DNA from: Bifidobacterium reuteri DSM 23975
GTDB lineage: Bacteria > Actinomycetota > Actinomycetes > Actinomycetales > Bifidobacteriaceae
Direction of reading: 5' to 3'
Length of the DNA: 64,000 nucleotides
Assembly (NCBI RefSeq): GCF_000741695.1
Contig: NZ_JGZK01000013.1
Span: 1-64,000, forward strand
The notes beneath the pieces were generated by a model. That model made no database searches. It was not told the DNA's origin and saw only the letters and a list, made by a program, of their open reading frames with translations. A program made the position numbers and the translations under genes. Each line of letters starts with the position of its first letter. The stretch's first letter is position 1. This document shows positions 27,959 through 38,016 of this stretch, piece by piece.

Positions 27959-29701
27959 ATGTTTGTATTGAACAACGCCTGGAAAACCGTGATACGGAAC
28001 AAGGGGCGCAATATTCTGATCGTGCTGATCGTGGCGATCATCGCCGCGGCGGCCACCATCGGACTCGCGATCCGGAGCGCCGCCGACAACGCGCGCGAAA
28101 CCGGGCTGGCGAACACGTCGGTGACCGCCACCATCAGCGTGGACCGCAGCAAACTCATGGAGCAGGCGCGTGAGGCGAGTTCGTCCGATTCGTCAGGCGA
28201 TTCCTCCTCCGACACCGCGGCGCCTGACTTCGATTCGATGCGCAGCGCTCTGGAGGACAGCAGCCTAACTCTGGCGGATTACCAGAAGTATGAGAAGGCG
28301 TCCAGCGTGCCGGTCAGCTCCTATTATTCCGAAAGCACCGGGGTCTCCGGCACCGATTCCTTCCAGCCTGTGGAGTCCAGCAGCGCGAACGCCGCGAATT
28401 CCTCGGATTCCACTGGCTCCTCAGATGCGGACGCCGGCAACGGACAGGGCATGCAGGCTCCTGACGGCGGGCAGAACATGGGCGGACGCGGCGACGGCCC
28501 AGGCAATATGATGACCTCCGGAGACTTCACGCTGACCGGCTTCTCCTCCGACGCCGCCATCGCCAACGCCGCAAACGGTTCGTTCACGATGTCGTCCGGC
28601 TCGGTGTTCGGTTACGACGAGTCGGACAACGGCAAGGTCATCATCTCCAAGACCCTGGCCGACTTCAACAATCTCTCGGTGGGCGACACCATCACCGTCA
28701 CCAACCCGAGCGACACCTCGCTGACCTATACGCTGACCATCTGCGGCATCTACGAGAACTCCACCTCCAGCAACACCAATGCGATGGGACCGATGGGCGG
28801 CACCTCGCAGGACGCCGACAACGCCATCTACACGTCGGTCTCCACACTGCAATCGCTCGGTCTTGATGCCGATACCACCGCGAACGACGACAACGACAAT
28901 ACGACCACCCAGCTCAATTACACCTACGCGCTCTCCAGCGCCGACGACTACGAGACCTTCGCCTCCGATGTCGCTGCCGCGGGACTCGACGACACATACA
29001 CCGTGCAATCCGCCGATGTGGAGCAGTACGAATCCAGCCTTGTGCCGCTCGACAATCTGGCGAAGTTCGCGCTGACGCTGCTCATCGTGGTGTTAGCGGT
29101 GGGCGCGGTGGTGCTCGTGGTGCTCAACCTGTTCAACATCCGCGAGCGCAAGTATGAGGTCGGCGTGCTGACCGCCATCGGCGTGAAAAAAGCCAAGGTG
29201 GCGGCGCAGTTCGTCATCGAGCTGCTCATTGTCACGATGTGCGGCATCGCGCTGGGCGTGGCCGGCGGTGCAGTGGCGTCCGTGCCGGTGTCGAACCAGC
29301 TGCTCGCCTCGCAGGTGTCGGCGCAAGAGTCCGAGGCCTCCAGCCAGCAGCAGCAATTCGGGCGTGCGGCCGACATGGGCGGCGGACCTGGCGGGGCGGC
29401 GGGGTCTTCGCCGTCGACCGGGGCGAGCAATGGCTCTGATTCCTCGGATTCCGATTCCACTTCGGACAATGGCAACATTTCGTCCGGCAGTACTGCCAAT
29501 TCGCGCGATGCTCGGTCCGGCGGACCGTTCGGCATGAATCGCGCAGTCGATTACGTCAGCGAGATCAACGCCACGGTGAATCTTGCGGTGGTGGGTCAAC
29601 TGATCCTCATCGGACTCGGACTCACTTTGATTTCCGCGCTGGTCGGCATCGTGTTCGTCATGCGCTACGAACCGCTGCAGATTCTCGCCGACCGCTCGTA
29701 G
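27959..29701 (+). CDS. ABC transporter permease (FtsX/MacB type)
   Basis: 580 residue permease: one membrane helix near the N-terminus (residues 18-38), a large extracellular domain with an Asp/Ser-rich segment (about 55-85 and 125-165), and three C-terminal helices with the FtsX pattern (LLIVVLAVGAVVLVVLNLFNIRERKYEVGVLTAIG ... EINATVNLAVVGQLILIGLG). A long Ser/Gly/Gln-rich insert lies between the last two helices. Together with the ATPase at 29944 it should form a MacB-like exporter or envelope stress machine. ATG 27959 follows AAGGA. Confidence 0.85.
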   Translation: MFVLNNAWKTVIRNKGRNILIVLIVAIIAAAATIGLAIRSAADNARETGLANTSVTATISVDRSKLMEQAREASSSDSSGDSSSDTAAPDFDSMRSALEDSSLTLADYQKYEKASSVPVSSYYSESTGVSGTDSFQPVESSSANAANSSDSTGSSDADAGNGQGMQAPDGGQNMGGRGDGPGNMMTSGDFTLTGFSSDAAIANAANGSFTMSSGSVFGYDESDNGKVIISKTLADFNNLSVGDTITVTNPSDTSLTYTLTICGIYENSTSSNTNAMGPMGGTSQDADNAIYTSVSTLQSLGLDADTTANDDNDNTTTQLNYTYALSSADDYETFASDVAAAGLDDTYTVQSADVEQYESSLVPLDNLAKFALTLLIVVLAVGAVVLVVLNLFNIRERKYEVGVLTAIGVKKAKVAAQFVIELLIVTMCGIALGVAGGAVASVPVSNQLLASQVSAQESEASSQQQQFGRAADMGGGPGGAAGSSPSTGASNGSDSSDSDSTSDNGNISSGSTANSRDARSGGPFGMNRAVDYVSEINATVNLAVVGQLILIGLGLTLISALVGIVFVMRYEPLQILADRS

Positions 29702-29802
29702 CCGGTGCCGCGGCTGCGCATGCAACGTGCACGTGCCGCCGCTCCGCTGCCATCGCATCGCACATACGCATCCCTTCTCGCCGCATACGGCCCCTTTCCT
29801 AT

Positions 29803-29908
29803 CCCACGGTGTAGGGAATTTCCCACCATGTAGGGAGCCGAAAACTCGAATTGGCGGAATTCCGCCGTTTTTCATCCCTACACCGTGGGCGAATCCCTAC
29901 ACCGTGGG
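29803..29908. repeat. Composite palindrome of CCCACC-GTGTAGGGA units, second element
   Basis: Two copies (29803-29817, 29822-29836) face two inverted copies (29875-29889, 29894-29908) around GGCGGAATTCCGCC (29853-29866). It lies between the permease and ATPase genes of one transporter, so it may lower or time ATPase expression. Same design as 10980-11116. Confidence 0.85.
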
Positions 29909-29943
29909 CGAATCACATATCCCAGCACCTCAAGGACATCATC

Positions 29944-30675
<732 letters not shown>

Positions 30676-30696
30676 TCGACGGGCAAACGAGCTCAC

Positions 30697-30874
30697 TGCC
30701 ACGCCAATGTAATATGGACTGTTTTGCGCTGGCGTGGCAAGACCCCGTGCCACAACAGCGCACAAACCCCCTGCGCTGCACTCGCGTGCCGCAGTTTATG
30801 GAGTAAAAAAGGGCGATCCCGACATAAGCCCGTGCCACGCCAGCGCAATAGACTCAAATATGCACTCGCATGGC
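30697..30874. repeat. About 177 base direct repeat, copy left of the DUF559 gene
   Basis: A chain of three GTGCCACGC-type palindromes: TGCCACGCCAATG...GCGCTGGCGTGGCA (30697-30739); CGTGCCACAACAGCGCAC... (from 30748); CCGTGCCACGCCAGCGCAAT...GCATGGCAC (30833-30873). The whole chain, including the linking words TTTATGG-GTAAAAA and CGACATAAGCC, recurs at 32109-32286 on the other side of the gene at 30950-31972, in the same orientation. Confidence 0.85.
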
Positions 30875-30949
30875 ACGAACGCCCACCCATGCAGCGCGAT
30901 CATGCTGTAATACTACGTGGCAGTGCACATGATCAGCAGTGCGCACTCC

Positions 30950-31972
30950 TTATTCAACTTTCGACTCCAGCGCAGTCCAATCGACGTTCCGCGGCAAAGG
31001 AGCCAATGCTTCAATCGGCAAAGCCTTCAGTCGAAAGACAAAGTCCGCGCCACGCAAAGTCAGTGCACGGCCGACATGAAACGCGAATTCCGCTCGCGCA
31101 TCATCGTCCGCAAGACTGGATGCAGTAGCAGTGAAAATCAACCATCCGCGACCCACCAGTTTGCCCCGCTTCTCCCGGTCACGGCGCCATTGCATTTTGT
31201 CGGTGCGATGTTGGTCGCCGTCATACTCCACGGCGACCTTATATTCCGGCCATGCAAGGTCAAGCGTCATTGCCGCACCGGAGGCAAACATGATATTGCG
31301 CACAACATAATTCAACTTCGGCCGCGGAATGCCATGAGCAAGCAGGGCGATTCTTTGCTCGGATTCCTTCGGCGACGAAGAACCCGGCATAATCAGAGAC
31401 AATGCTCTGATGCACGAAGGGCGGCCGGCGAATCCGGTCACCGACTGCACGAATCGCACCAATTCGCAATAGACCTGTCTGGTATCACATTGGCGACGTC
31501 GGCTCATGACGTTGATTATGGAATCGCCGAGCACGATCAGCGATCGCAGAGATACATGGATTGCCATTTGGGCCCACACATGGAACATATCGAGCGCATA
31601 CACCCGCGCATTGAATTTCACTATGTGCGCCTGTGGCACGAACTTCCACACATGCGGACATAATGTTGCACTATTGGCACGCAGCCGCTTCTCCTTTGTC
31701 TTGAACACGGTATGCAATCGGGAACCGTCCAAGTCGCAGTCCTCGGGAAGAGGCACTTCATGTAATATCAATGCGGTGGTCATGCCAAACAGTAGGTTGC
31801 GGTCAAGCCGCGTGGCTTCCTGTACGCATCGACGCAGCGTTTCCTGTCTGCGAGTATTGAGACTATCCCGCATTGAAGCATGCATTGAAGCAGCGGGCAT
31901 CGGCTCGCACTCGCCATCGAACACCCCTGGAGGTGGCACGGGAAGAAAATCGTCATTGATATACGCATCCAT
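30950..31972 (-). CDS. DUF559-type endonuclease-like protein
   Basis: 340 residue protein. The C-terminal third is a DUF559 domain, related to Vsr and other PD-(D/E)xK nucleases. LSLIMPGSSSPKESEQRIALLAHGIPRP, LDLAWPEYKVAVEYDG and DQHR give the conserved Glu/Asp/Lys pattern. The N-terminal two thirds are not recognised beyond an AbiEi-like feel common to actinobacterial members (weak). The biological role of such proteins is unknown; defence or mobile-element functions have been suggested. The start may be ATG 31972 or GTG 32029; neither has a strong ribosome site. The gene stands alone between two copies of a 177 base palindromic repeat. Confidence 0.7.
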   Translation of the reverse strand: MDAYINDDFLPVPPPGVFDGECEPMPAASMHASMRDSLNTRRQETLRRCVQEATRLDRNLLFGMTTALILHEVPLPEDCDLDGSRLHTVFKTKEKRLRANSATLCPHVWKFVPQAHIVKFNARVYALDMFHVWAQMAIHVSLRSLIVLGDSIINVMSRRRQCDTRQVYCELVRFVQSVTGFAGRPSCIRALSLIMPGSSSPKESEQRIALLAHGIPRPKLNYVVRNIMFASGAAMTLDLAWPEYKVAVEYDGDQHRTDKMQWRRDREKRGKLVGRGWLIFTATASSLADDDARAEFAFHVGRALTLRGADFVFRLKALPIEALAPLPRNVDWTALESKVE

Positions 31973-32108
31973 TGTTCCACCGTAACCGCTGGGGGCGCGA
32001 AGGGAAAGCTCTACCAAGGTATGTGGCACTAGCTTCAGTTATCCACATCGCAAGAGAAAAAACGGTGGATAACTTGTTGTTGTGTTGTATGCCCTGCAGC
32101 GCGAGCTG

Positions 32109-32286
32109 CCACGCGAGCACAATATCATGCCTTGTGCGCTGTCGTGGCAGGGCCCAGTGCCACGACAGCGCACAACCCCCTTGCGCTGCACTCGCGTGGC
32201 GCAATTTATGGGGTAAAAAGAGTGATTCCGACATAAGCCCGTGCCACGCCAGCGCAATATCGCATAATCTGCACTCCGGTGGCACG
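32109..32286. repeat. About 177 base direct repeat, copy right of the DUF559 gene
   Basis: Second copy of 30697-30874. The best-kept part is the middle (GACAGCGCACAA ... TGCGCTGCACTCGCGTG ... TTTATGGGGTAAAAA ... CGACATAAGCCCGTGCCACG), with more drift in the palindrome loops. The repeats define a 1.6 kb unit that could move or recombine as a block. Confidence 0.85.
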
Positions 32287-32393
32287 AAAAAAAATGCCTT
32301 TGCACTGCGATATAGGCACAGTGCAAAGGCATACGACATGAAACGGACCGCCTGATGGGCTGGTGGGCTGCGTGGAAAGTCGTTGGCGAACTA

Positions 32394-32439
32394 CCCCTCA
32401 GACCTGCTCCGCAGGTCAGCTCCCCTGACAAGGGGAGCC
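32394..32439. repeat. Palindromic repeat R2 (REP-like family)
   Basis: Nearly the same sequence as R1 at 8420-8465 in inverse orientation: CCCCTCAG, then a TCCGCAGG core, then AGCTCCCCTGACAAGGGG. Intergenic, downstream of pnp. Confidence 0.85.
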
Positions 32440-32503
32440 GAAGATACAGTCACAATGACCTCCCGATGCAAGACACCAGCGAGCACGCGTGCTACACGCG
32501 CCT

Positions 32504-32537
32504 GCGACGGATCCGGAGAGGACGTCAGTCCTCGAAC
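32504..32537. repeat. 34 base duplicate of the pnp gene end
   Basis: Starts GCGACGGATCCGGAGAGG and is identical to 32598-32631, which covers the last codons and stop of pnp. A perfect hairpin lies between the copies (GGGGAACC 32553-32560 / GGTTCCCC 32566-32573). The extra copy is downstream of the gene and does not alter the protein. Confidence 0.9.
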
Positions 32538-32618
32538 ACCGAACCGCCAAGCGGGGAACCCAGTGGGTTCCCCGTAGGTGAGGGGAGCGGCTATGCCGCG
32601 ACGGATCCGGAGAGGACG

Positions 32619-35438
32619 TCAGTCCTCGAACGGATCAAAATCGCGACGGACGCGGCGGCGCGGGCGCTCGGAGCGCTCTTCGCGGTCGGCGCGGTAGTCG
32701 TCGTAGTTGTCGTCGGTGGCGTAACGCGGGTTGCGGTCGGAACCACGACCGCGGCCACGGCCGGAGGAACGACGGTCGTCGCGATCGAAGCCACGGTCGG
32801 CGGAACGACGGCGACGCGGACGATCATCATCACGATCATCGCGATCGAAATCACGGTCAGCGCCACGGCCGCCACGACGGCCGCCACGACGGGCATCATC
32901 ACGATCATCGTCGCGGTCGAAATCACGGTCGGCGGAACGACGGCGACGCGGACGATCATCGTACTCGTCATCGAAATCGCGGTCATCCTGCTCAACCGGA
33001 CGACGGCGACGCGGACGATCATCATCACGGACATCACGGACATCGCGATCGTCACGATCGTCACGATCGAAGTCGCGATCAGCATGCTCGTCACGGTCGA
33101 AACCGCGGTCATCGCGGCCGCCACGGGAGCCGCCGCGAGCACCACCACGACGATCATCACGGCCACCGCGGGCACCGCCACGACGATCGTCGCGATCGCC
33201 ACCACGGCCGCCGCGAGCGCCAGCACCGGATTCCTGATCCTCGAAGCCCGGGATGGCCAGGGAGATCTTGCCACGATCGTCCACACCCTGCACGACGACC
33301 TCGACGGTGTCGCCTTCCTTGAGCACATCCTCGACGGAGTCGATACGCTCGCCGTTGGCGAGGTTGCGGATCTGAGAGATGTGCAGCAGACCGTCAGTGC
33401 CCGGGGTGAGGTTCACGAATGCGCCGAAGCTCGTGGTCTTGACGACCTTGCCGTTGTAGGTCTCGCCGGCTTCCGGCACATGCGGGTTGGCGATCTGGTC
33501 GATGAGCTGCTTGGCCTTCTCGGCGGCCTCGCCACCCTCGGAGGAGATGAAAACGGTACCGTCATCCTCGATGGCGATCTCGGCGCCGGTGTCTTCCTGG
33601 ATCTGGTTGATCATCTTGCCCTTCGGGCCGATGACCTCGCCGATCTTCTCGACCGGAACGGTGGTGGTGATGATGCGCGGGGCGAACTCGCTCATCTCGG
33701 CCGGGCCGTCGATGCACTCGTTGATGACCTCGAGGATGGTGGTGCGGGCTTCCTTGGCCTGCTGCAGGGCAGCGGCCAGGATGTCGGCGGGAATGCCGTC
33801 GAGCTTGGTGTCGAGCTGCAGGGCGGTGATGAACTCGGAAGTACCGGCCACCTTGAAGTCCATGTCGCCAAAGGCGTCCTCGGCACCCAGGATGTCGGTG
33901 AGGGTCTTGTAGATGTGCTGGCCATCGACATCGCCGGACACGAGGCCCATGGCGATACCGGCGACCGGTGCCTTCAGCGGCACGCCAGCGGCAAGCAGGG
34001 ACAGCGTGGATGCGCACACGGAACCCATGGAGGTGGAACCGTTGGAACCGATGGCCTCGGAGACCTGGCGAATAGCGTAGGGGAACTCCTCACGGCTCGG
34101 CAGCACCGGCACCAGAGCCTTCTCAGCAAGGGCGCCGTGTCCAATTTCGCGGCGCTTCGGGGAGCCGACGCGGCCGGTCTCGCCGGTGGAGTACGGCGGC
34201 ATCTCGTAGTTGTGCATGTAGCGCTTGGACTGCGGGCCGCTCAGCGCGTCGATCTGCTGCTCCATCTTGAGCATGTTCAGGGTGGTGACGCCCAGGATCT
34301 GGGTCTCGCCGCGCTGGAACAGGGCGGAACCATGCACGCGGGGCACGATGTCCACCTCAGCGGACAGGGTGCGGATGTCACGCAGGCCACGGCCGTCGAT
34401 GCGGTAGTCCTGGGTCAGGATGCGGCGGCGCACGATCTGGCGCTGCAGCTCCTTGAATGCGTTGCCGAGTTCCTTGTCCTTCTCGGCGTCGTCGAGCTCG
34501 GGGAACTCGTTGGCGAGAACCTCGCGCACGTGCTCCTTGATTTCGTGGATGCGCTCCTGACGCGGCAGCTTCTCGGCGATGGAGAGCGCCTCGTCCAAAT
34601 CCTTGTGGGCGATCTCGTCGATTCGGGTGTAAAGCTCGTCGGTGTACTCCGGGAAGAGCTCGAATTCCTTGGTCTCCTTGGCGGCCTTCTCCTTGAGCTC
34701 GTTCTGGGCATCGCAGATGACCTTGATGAACGGCTTGGCGGCCTCAAGACCCTGGGCGACCACGGTCTCGTCCGGCTTGGTCTGGCCCTCGTCATAGATG
34801 AGGTGCCAGGCGTTCTTGCCGGCGCCGGCCTCGATCATGGCGATGGCGACATCACCGTTTTCGATCACGCGGCCGGCGACCACGAGCTCGAACACGGCGC
34901 GTTCACGTTCGCTCCAGCGCGGGAAGGCGACCCACTGGCCATCGATCAGGGCCAGACGCACGCCGGACACCGGGCCGGAGAACGGCAGGCCGGAGATCAT
35001 GGTGGAGGCGGATGCTGCGTTCAGCGCGATGACGTCGTAGGCGTCATCCGGGTTCACGGCGAGCACGGTCTCGACGACCTGCACCTCATTGCGCAGGGTG
35101 TGCGGGAACAGCGGACGCAGCGGACGGTCGATGATACGGCAGGCGAGGATGGCCTCGGAGCTCGGACGGCCTTCACGGCGGAAGAACGAGCCCGGGATCT
35201 TGCCGGCGGCATACATCTTCTCTTCCACATCGACGGTCAGCGGGAAGAAGTCGTAGTTCTCCTTCGGGCTGGAACCTGCGGTGGTGGTGGACAGGATCAT
35301 GGAATCGTCGTCCAGGTAGGCGGCCACGGCGCCATCGGCCTGCTGGGCCAGACGACCGGTCTCGAAGCGCAATGTGCGCTTGCCAAACGACCCGTTATCG
35401 ATTACGGCCTCGACGGCCTTGATTTCGGGACCCTCCAT
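32619..35438 (-). CDS. pnp: Polyribonucleotide nucleotidyltransferase / guanosine pentaphosphate synthetase I
   Basis: 939 residue PNPase, the 3'-5' phosphorolytic exoribonuclease of mRNA decay; the actinobacterial form is also described as guanosine pentaphosphate synthetase. Two RNase PH-like domains fill residues 1-590 ([28 protein letters not shown] ... [20 protein letters not shown] ... [19 protein letters not shown]). A KH domain ([22 protein letters not shown], about 600-640) and an S1 domain (about 660-730) follow. The last 210 residues are an unusual disordered tail of RGG, DR and PRRRR repeats. ATG 35438 follows a perfect AAAGGAGG. Confidence 0.95.
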   Translation of the reverse strand: MEGPEIKAVEAVIDNGSFGKRTLRFETGRLAQQADGAVAAYLDDDSMILSTTTAGSSPKENYDFFPLTVDVEEKMYAAGKIPGSFFRREGRPSSEAILACRIIDRPLRPLFPHTLRNEVQVVETVLAVNPDDAYDVIALNAASASTMISGLPFSGPVSGVRLALIDGQWVAFPRWSERERAVFELVVAGRVIENGDVAIAMIEAGAGKNAWHLIYDEGQTKPDETVVAQGLEAAKPFIKVICDAQNELKEKAAKETKEFELFPEYTDELYTRIDEIAHKDLDEALSIAEKLPRQERIHEIKEHVREVLANEFPELDDAEKDKELGNAFKELQRQIVRRRILTQDYRIDGRGLRDIRTLSAEVDIVPRVHGSALFQRGETQILGVTTLNMLKMEQQIDALSGPQSKRYMHNYEMPPYSTGETGRVGSPKRREIGHGALAEKALVPVLPSREEFPYAIRQVSEAIGSNGSTSMGSVCASTLSLLAAGVPLKAPVAGIAMGLVSGDVDGQHIYKTLTDILGAEDAFGDMDFKVAGTSEFITALQLDTKLDGIPADILAAALQQAKEARTTILEVINECIDGPAEMSEFAPRIITTTVPVEKIGEVIGPKGKMINQIQEDTGAEIAIEDDGTVFISSEGGEAAEKAKQLIDQIANPHVPEAGETYNGKVVKTTSFGAFVNLTPGTDGLLHISQIRNLANGERIDSVEDVLKEGDTVEVVVQGVDDRGKISLAIPGFEDQESGAGARGGRGGDRDDRRGGARGGRDDRRGGARGGSRGGRDDRGFDRDEHADRDFDRDDRDDRDVRDVRDDDRPRRRRPVEQDDRDFDDEYDDRPRRRRSADRDFDRDDDRDDARRGGRRGGRGADRDFDRDDRDDDRPRRRRSADRGFDRDDRRSSGRGRGRGSDRNPRYATDDNYDDYRADREERSERPRRRVRRDFDPFED

Positions 35439-35750
35439 AGGGTTCCTCCTTTGTATTTATCTGATTATTCCTACATACTTCACAGCCGCATCGCACGCGC
35501 CGGTACTGCAAACATGGTGTACTGCAAGCGCGTCGGATACATGCCGCATGTCCTCTTCAGCGGACGTCACATACCTTGCTTCGGCTGGCCCCTTGGCCAC
35601 CGTTCCTCGTGTCAACCCATCTCATTCAGGTTCTCTGTTCTGCCGCTTACGTTACGGCCTATCCTCTAACCCTCTTGTTGTTGTTGCCGTTGGTTGGCGA
35701 TATGCAAAACGCCCGAGCACCATTTTAGGCACTCGGGCGGAAGTCTTCAA
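35439..35750. other. Intergenic region upstream of pnp
   Basis: 312 bases with no gene. It holds the rpsO terminator and presumably the pnp promoter. A short GGCTGGCCCCTTGGCCACC hairpin at about 35583-35601 could be a PNPase autoregulation or RNase III site, as in E. coli, but this is only a guess. Confidence 0.45.
35711..35738 (-). terminator. Terminator after rpsO
   Basis: On the minus strand CTCGGGC (complement of 35732-35738 region) pairs with its inverse at 35711-35717 and is followed by GTTTTGC. It ends the rpsO transcript ahead of pnp. Confidence 0.8.
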
Positions 35751-36020
35751 TTATCGACGCAGACCCAGACGCTCGATGAGGGAACGGTAACGGTTGATGT
35801 CAACGCCCTTGAGGTAGTCAAGCAGACGACGACGGTCACCGATCATCAGCTGCATACCACGACGGGAGTGGTGATCATGCTTGTGCTGCTTCAGGTGCTC
35901 GGTCAGGTCGGAAATACGCTTGGACAGGAGGGCAACCTGAACCTCAGGGGAACCGGTGTCACCTTCGTGCGTTGCGTACTCGTTGATAATCTGGGTCTTC
36001 TCTTCAGCCGTCAGTGCCAC
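35751..36020 (-). CDS. rpsO: 30S ribosomal protein S15
   Basis: 89 residue S15, which binds 16S rRNA helices 20-22. It has the full signature ([52 protein letters not shown]). Start ATG 36020 has TAAGGAGG upstream. It is upstream of pnp, the classic rpsO-pnp order. Confidence 0.97.
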   Translation of the reverse strand: MALTAEEKTQIINEYATHEGDTGSPEVQVALLSKRISDLTEHLKQHKHDHHSRRGMQLMIGDRRRLLDYLKGVDINRYRSLIERLGLRR

Positions 36021-36176
36021 GGCATCCTCCTTAATTGTTCCGTTGCGCGGTGTTCCGTGCGGGCTCGCTCGAAACGCTCTCTATCCGCGGGCGAAATTAC
36101 GCCAAATGGAAACTATAGGTCAGGGTAAGGACGTAGCTGAGCGTGCGGGGCAACGCGGCACGCGCGCATCCGCCGC

Positions 36177-36848
36177 TCACACCGCAGTCAGCAGTCCGCC
36201 GAACAGTACGATAAGCAAAGCCAACGCTTCAATGGCGAAGTACAGGATGAAGCTGGCCCAGCTTCTGGTCAGGAAGTTCAGGGGCGACGTTTTCTTGATC
36301 AGCACCAGTAGTCCCACAAAAACCACCGCGTACACCGCGATGCCGATGGCGGCGGCCAGGATCCCCAGATTGGCGGCATTCGCAACCCCGGCCTGATCGC
36401 CGTACACCACATACGTGGAGTACCAGAAGTTCAGGTTCAGCATACTCAGCCCGGCGATGAACTGCTCGGCGGCAAGGCCCAGCACGAACACGATCAGCCA
36501 AGGCCAGGACGGCGAAACGACCACGGCCATCGCCAGCCCCACATAGGCGACGACCACCACCGCCCAACCGATCAGCGCGATGCCGCGCGGCTCGACCCCG
36601 CCCAGCGCGGCGACCACGGCGTCCGTATTATTGACCGCCAACGTGCGACCGAACCAGTACGGCGCGACGATGGCCACGAGCACGGCCAGAATGACCAGCA
36701 CTCCACGCACCGGATGCGAGCGCCGGCGCTCGATGTCCGCCAACGAAAGTTCCGTGACGGGAATCGACGCCTCAGGATGCTTGGATACCTCAACGGTTTC
36801 GATTTTGTCGCCTACGATTTCCGTCGCCTCGTTGGGTTCTCTGGTCAT
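36177..36848 (-). CDS. Membrane protein of unknown function
   Basis: 223 residues: a charged cytoplasmic N-terminus of about 45 residues (EIVGDKIETVEVSKHPEAS), then about five hydrophobic segments (residues 48-68, 90-112, 115-135, 155-180, 195-222). No catalytic motif or known family is recognised. It follows the HTH-protein gene by 84 bases on the same strand and may share its transcript. Confidence 0.7.
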   Translation of the reverse strand: MTREPNEATEIVGDKIETVEVSKHPEASIPVTELSLADIERRRSHPVRGVLVILAVLVAIVAPYWFGRTLAVNNTDAVVAALGGVEPRGIALIGWAVVVVAYVGLAMAVVVSPSWPWLIVFVLGLAAEQFIAGLSMLNLNFWYSTYVVYGDQAGVANAANLGILAAAIGIAVYAVVFVGLLVLIKKTSPLNFLTRSWASFILYFAIEALALLIVLFGGLLTAV

Positions 36849-36932
36849 GCACCGCCTCGCCGATTGACTGCCTGATTGCCTGCTGCGCGCCCATATGTGA
36901 CCGCGATGCCTATATTAGTGCACGTCAGGAAG

Positions 36933-37553
36933 TCAGGTGGTTCCCCGGGTTCGGGCTGCGCCACCGTGCCTCTCGTCGTCAGATTCGTCATCGGATTGGC
37001 CGTCTCTCCGCTGCGCGTGCAGCATGGCCTCGAGCATATCGACCTTCCGCTCCAGCGAATCGACGAGACGCACCTGCTGCGCGATGAGCAGGTCGCGCAA
37101 GTCGGTATCGTGCTCCGCCTGCCCGGACGACGGCACGACGATGGCGCGCCGTTCGGGGGCGATATGGAAGCCGGATTCGTCCGCAGTGTCGACCGGCGAC
37201 GGCGATTCTGGCAGCTCCGCAGACTCCTGTATCTCGTGCGGCGATGCAGCTTTGGATACCCCCCCCGCGGGCGTTTTCGCCAAAACGGCCAAGTCGGCGC
37301 GCATATTCCTGCTTTGCGCGGCACGCCAGCGGGCGATGCATCGTTCGATCCGCTTGTATCCAATCAGTGCCGGATCCAGGCCGGCATCCCGAAACAATCG
37401 CACCGGCGACGCGCCCTCGTTGTAACGCCTGATGCAGTACCGCTTGAATTCATCGGTATAGGTGATGCGCTTCGCGGTGACTTCCGCCACCGCCGGCAAT
37501 GATTTGAGGTATCTGATCTCCTCCGGGCTGAACATCCCTCCGCCACTGGTCAT
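36933..37553 (-). CDS. HTH-domain protein, transposase-OrfA-like
   Basis: 206 residues. The N-terminal part (FSPEEIRYLKSLPAVAEVTAKRITYTDEFKRYCIRRYNEGASPVRLFRDAGLD ... RIERCIARWR) is a helix-turn-helix of the type found in transposase OrfA proteins and stand-alone HTH proteins. The C-terminus has a short coiled coil (LLIAQQVRLVDSLERKVDMLEAML). No partner transposase ORF lies next to it, so it is either a regulator or a transposon relic. A run of eight G on the coding strand (37259-37266 on +) lies in codons A-G-G-V. ATG 37553 has GAGGGAG upstream; an ATG at 37625 would add 24 residues. Confidence 0.6.
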   Translation of the reverse strand: MTSGGGMFSPEEIRYLKSLPAVAEVTAKRITYTDEFKRYCIRRYNEGASPVRLFRDAGLDPALIGYKRIERCIARWRAAQSRNMRADLAVLAKTPAGGVSKAASPHEIQESAELPESPSPVDTADESGFHIAPERRAIVVPSSGQAEHDTDLRDLLIAQQVRLVDSLERKVDMLEAMLHAQRRDGQSDDESDDERHGGAARTRGTT

Positions 37554-37625
37554 CTCTCCCTCGATTCCGCTGAGGAACTGCGAATTGTCTTGGATTCTGT
37601 ACCCCTCGATTGAGAGGCACGCCAT

Positions 37626-38016
37626 TATTTAGGACGATATCGCTTGCAGTTCGGACACTTATACCCCCTATTGGGGGCTGTTCTGTCCCCATTGCATTGT
37701 GCGAGGCCAGGGTGAGTCGCAGTCGCGCGACGCGGCTCAGTGCAGCGTGAGGCAGCATGAGGCAGTGCAACGCTGCACTGCGCATTTTCGGAGAATCGCG
37801 CGTGAATCGCGTGCCACGGCAGTGCAATAACAGGCAAAATGCAGTCTCGTGACACGTTGCACCGCGCGCTACACTCATTTTCCGCCCAAAAACATGCCAC
37901 ACAGACGCCAATCAAGCCATTATGCGCTCGCGTGGCACGGTTGTATGCCACGCGAGCGCATAATCCGCGCTTTTGCATTTCCGTGGCACAATCCAGAACT
38001 ATCCTGGCCCCACTCT
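37626..38016. other. Intergenic region rich in GTGCCAC palindromes
   Basis: 391 bases without a supported gene. It has a CCCCCTATTGGGGG inversion near 37667. Several GTGCCACGC-family words follow from about 37809 to 37988. Confidence 0.55.
37921..37962. repeat. Perfect 17 bp palindrome of the GTGCCACGC family
   Basis: TATGCGCTCGCGTGGCA (37921-37937) is perfectly inverted at 37946-37962 around an 8 base loop. This is the cleanest copy of the family in the window and gives its consensus arm. Confidence 0.9.

Noticed and set aside
28187..28460. Ser/Asp-rich segment in the ABC permease as a foreign insert
   Set aside because: It lies in the expected extracellular domain and shows no repeats or borders; ordinary low-complexity sequence is enough.
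32355..35669. An 1104 residue open frame on the + strand opposite pnp
   Set aside because: It is the complement of the pnp coding sequence, kept open by GC-rich codon use; the product is low-complexity and matches nothing, whereas the minus strand is a clear PNPase.
37809..37990. Repeated palindromes that might be a CRISPR array
   Set aside because: Units are irregularly spaced, inverted rather than direct, and no cas genes are present.
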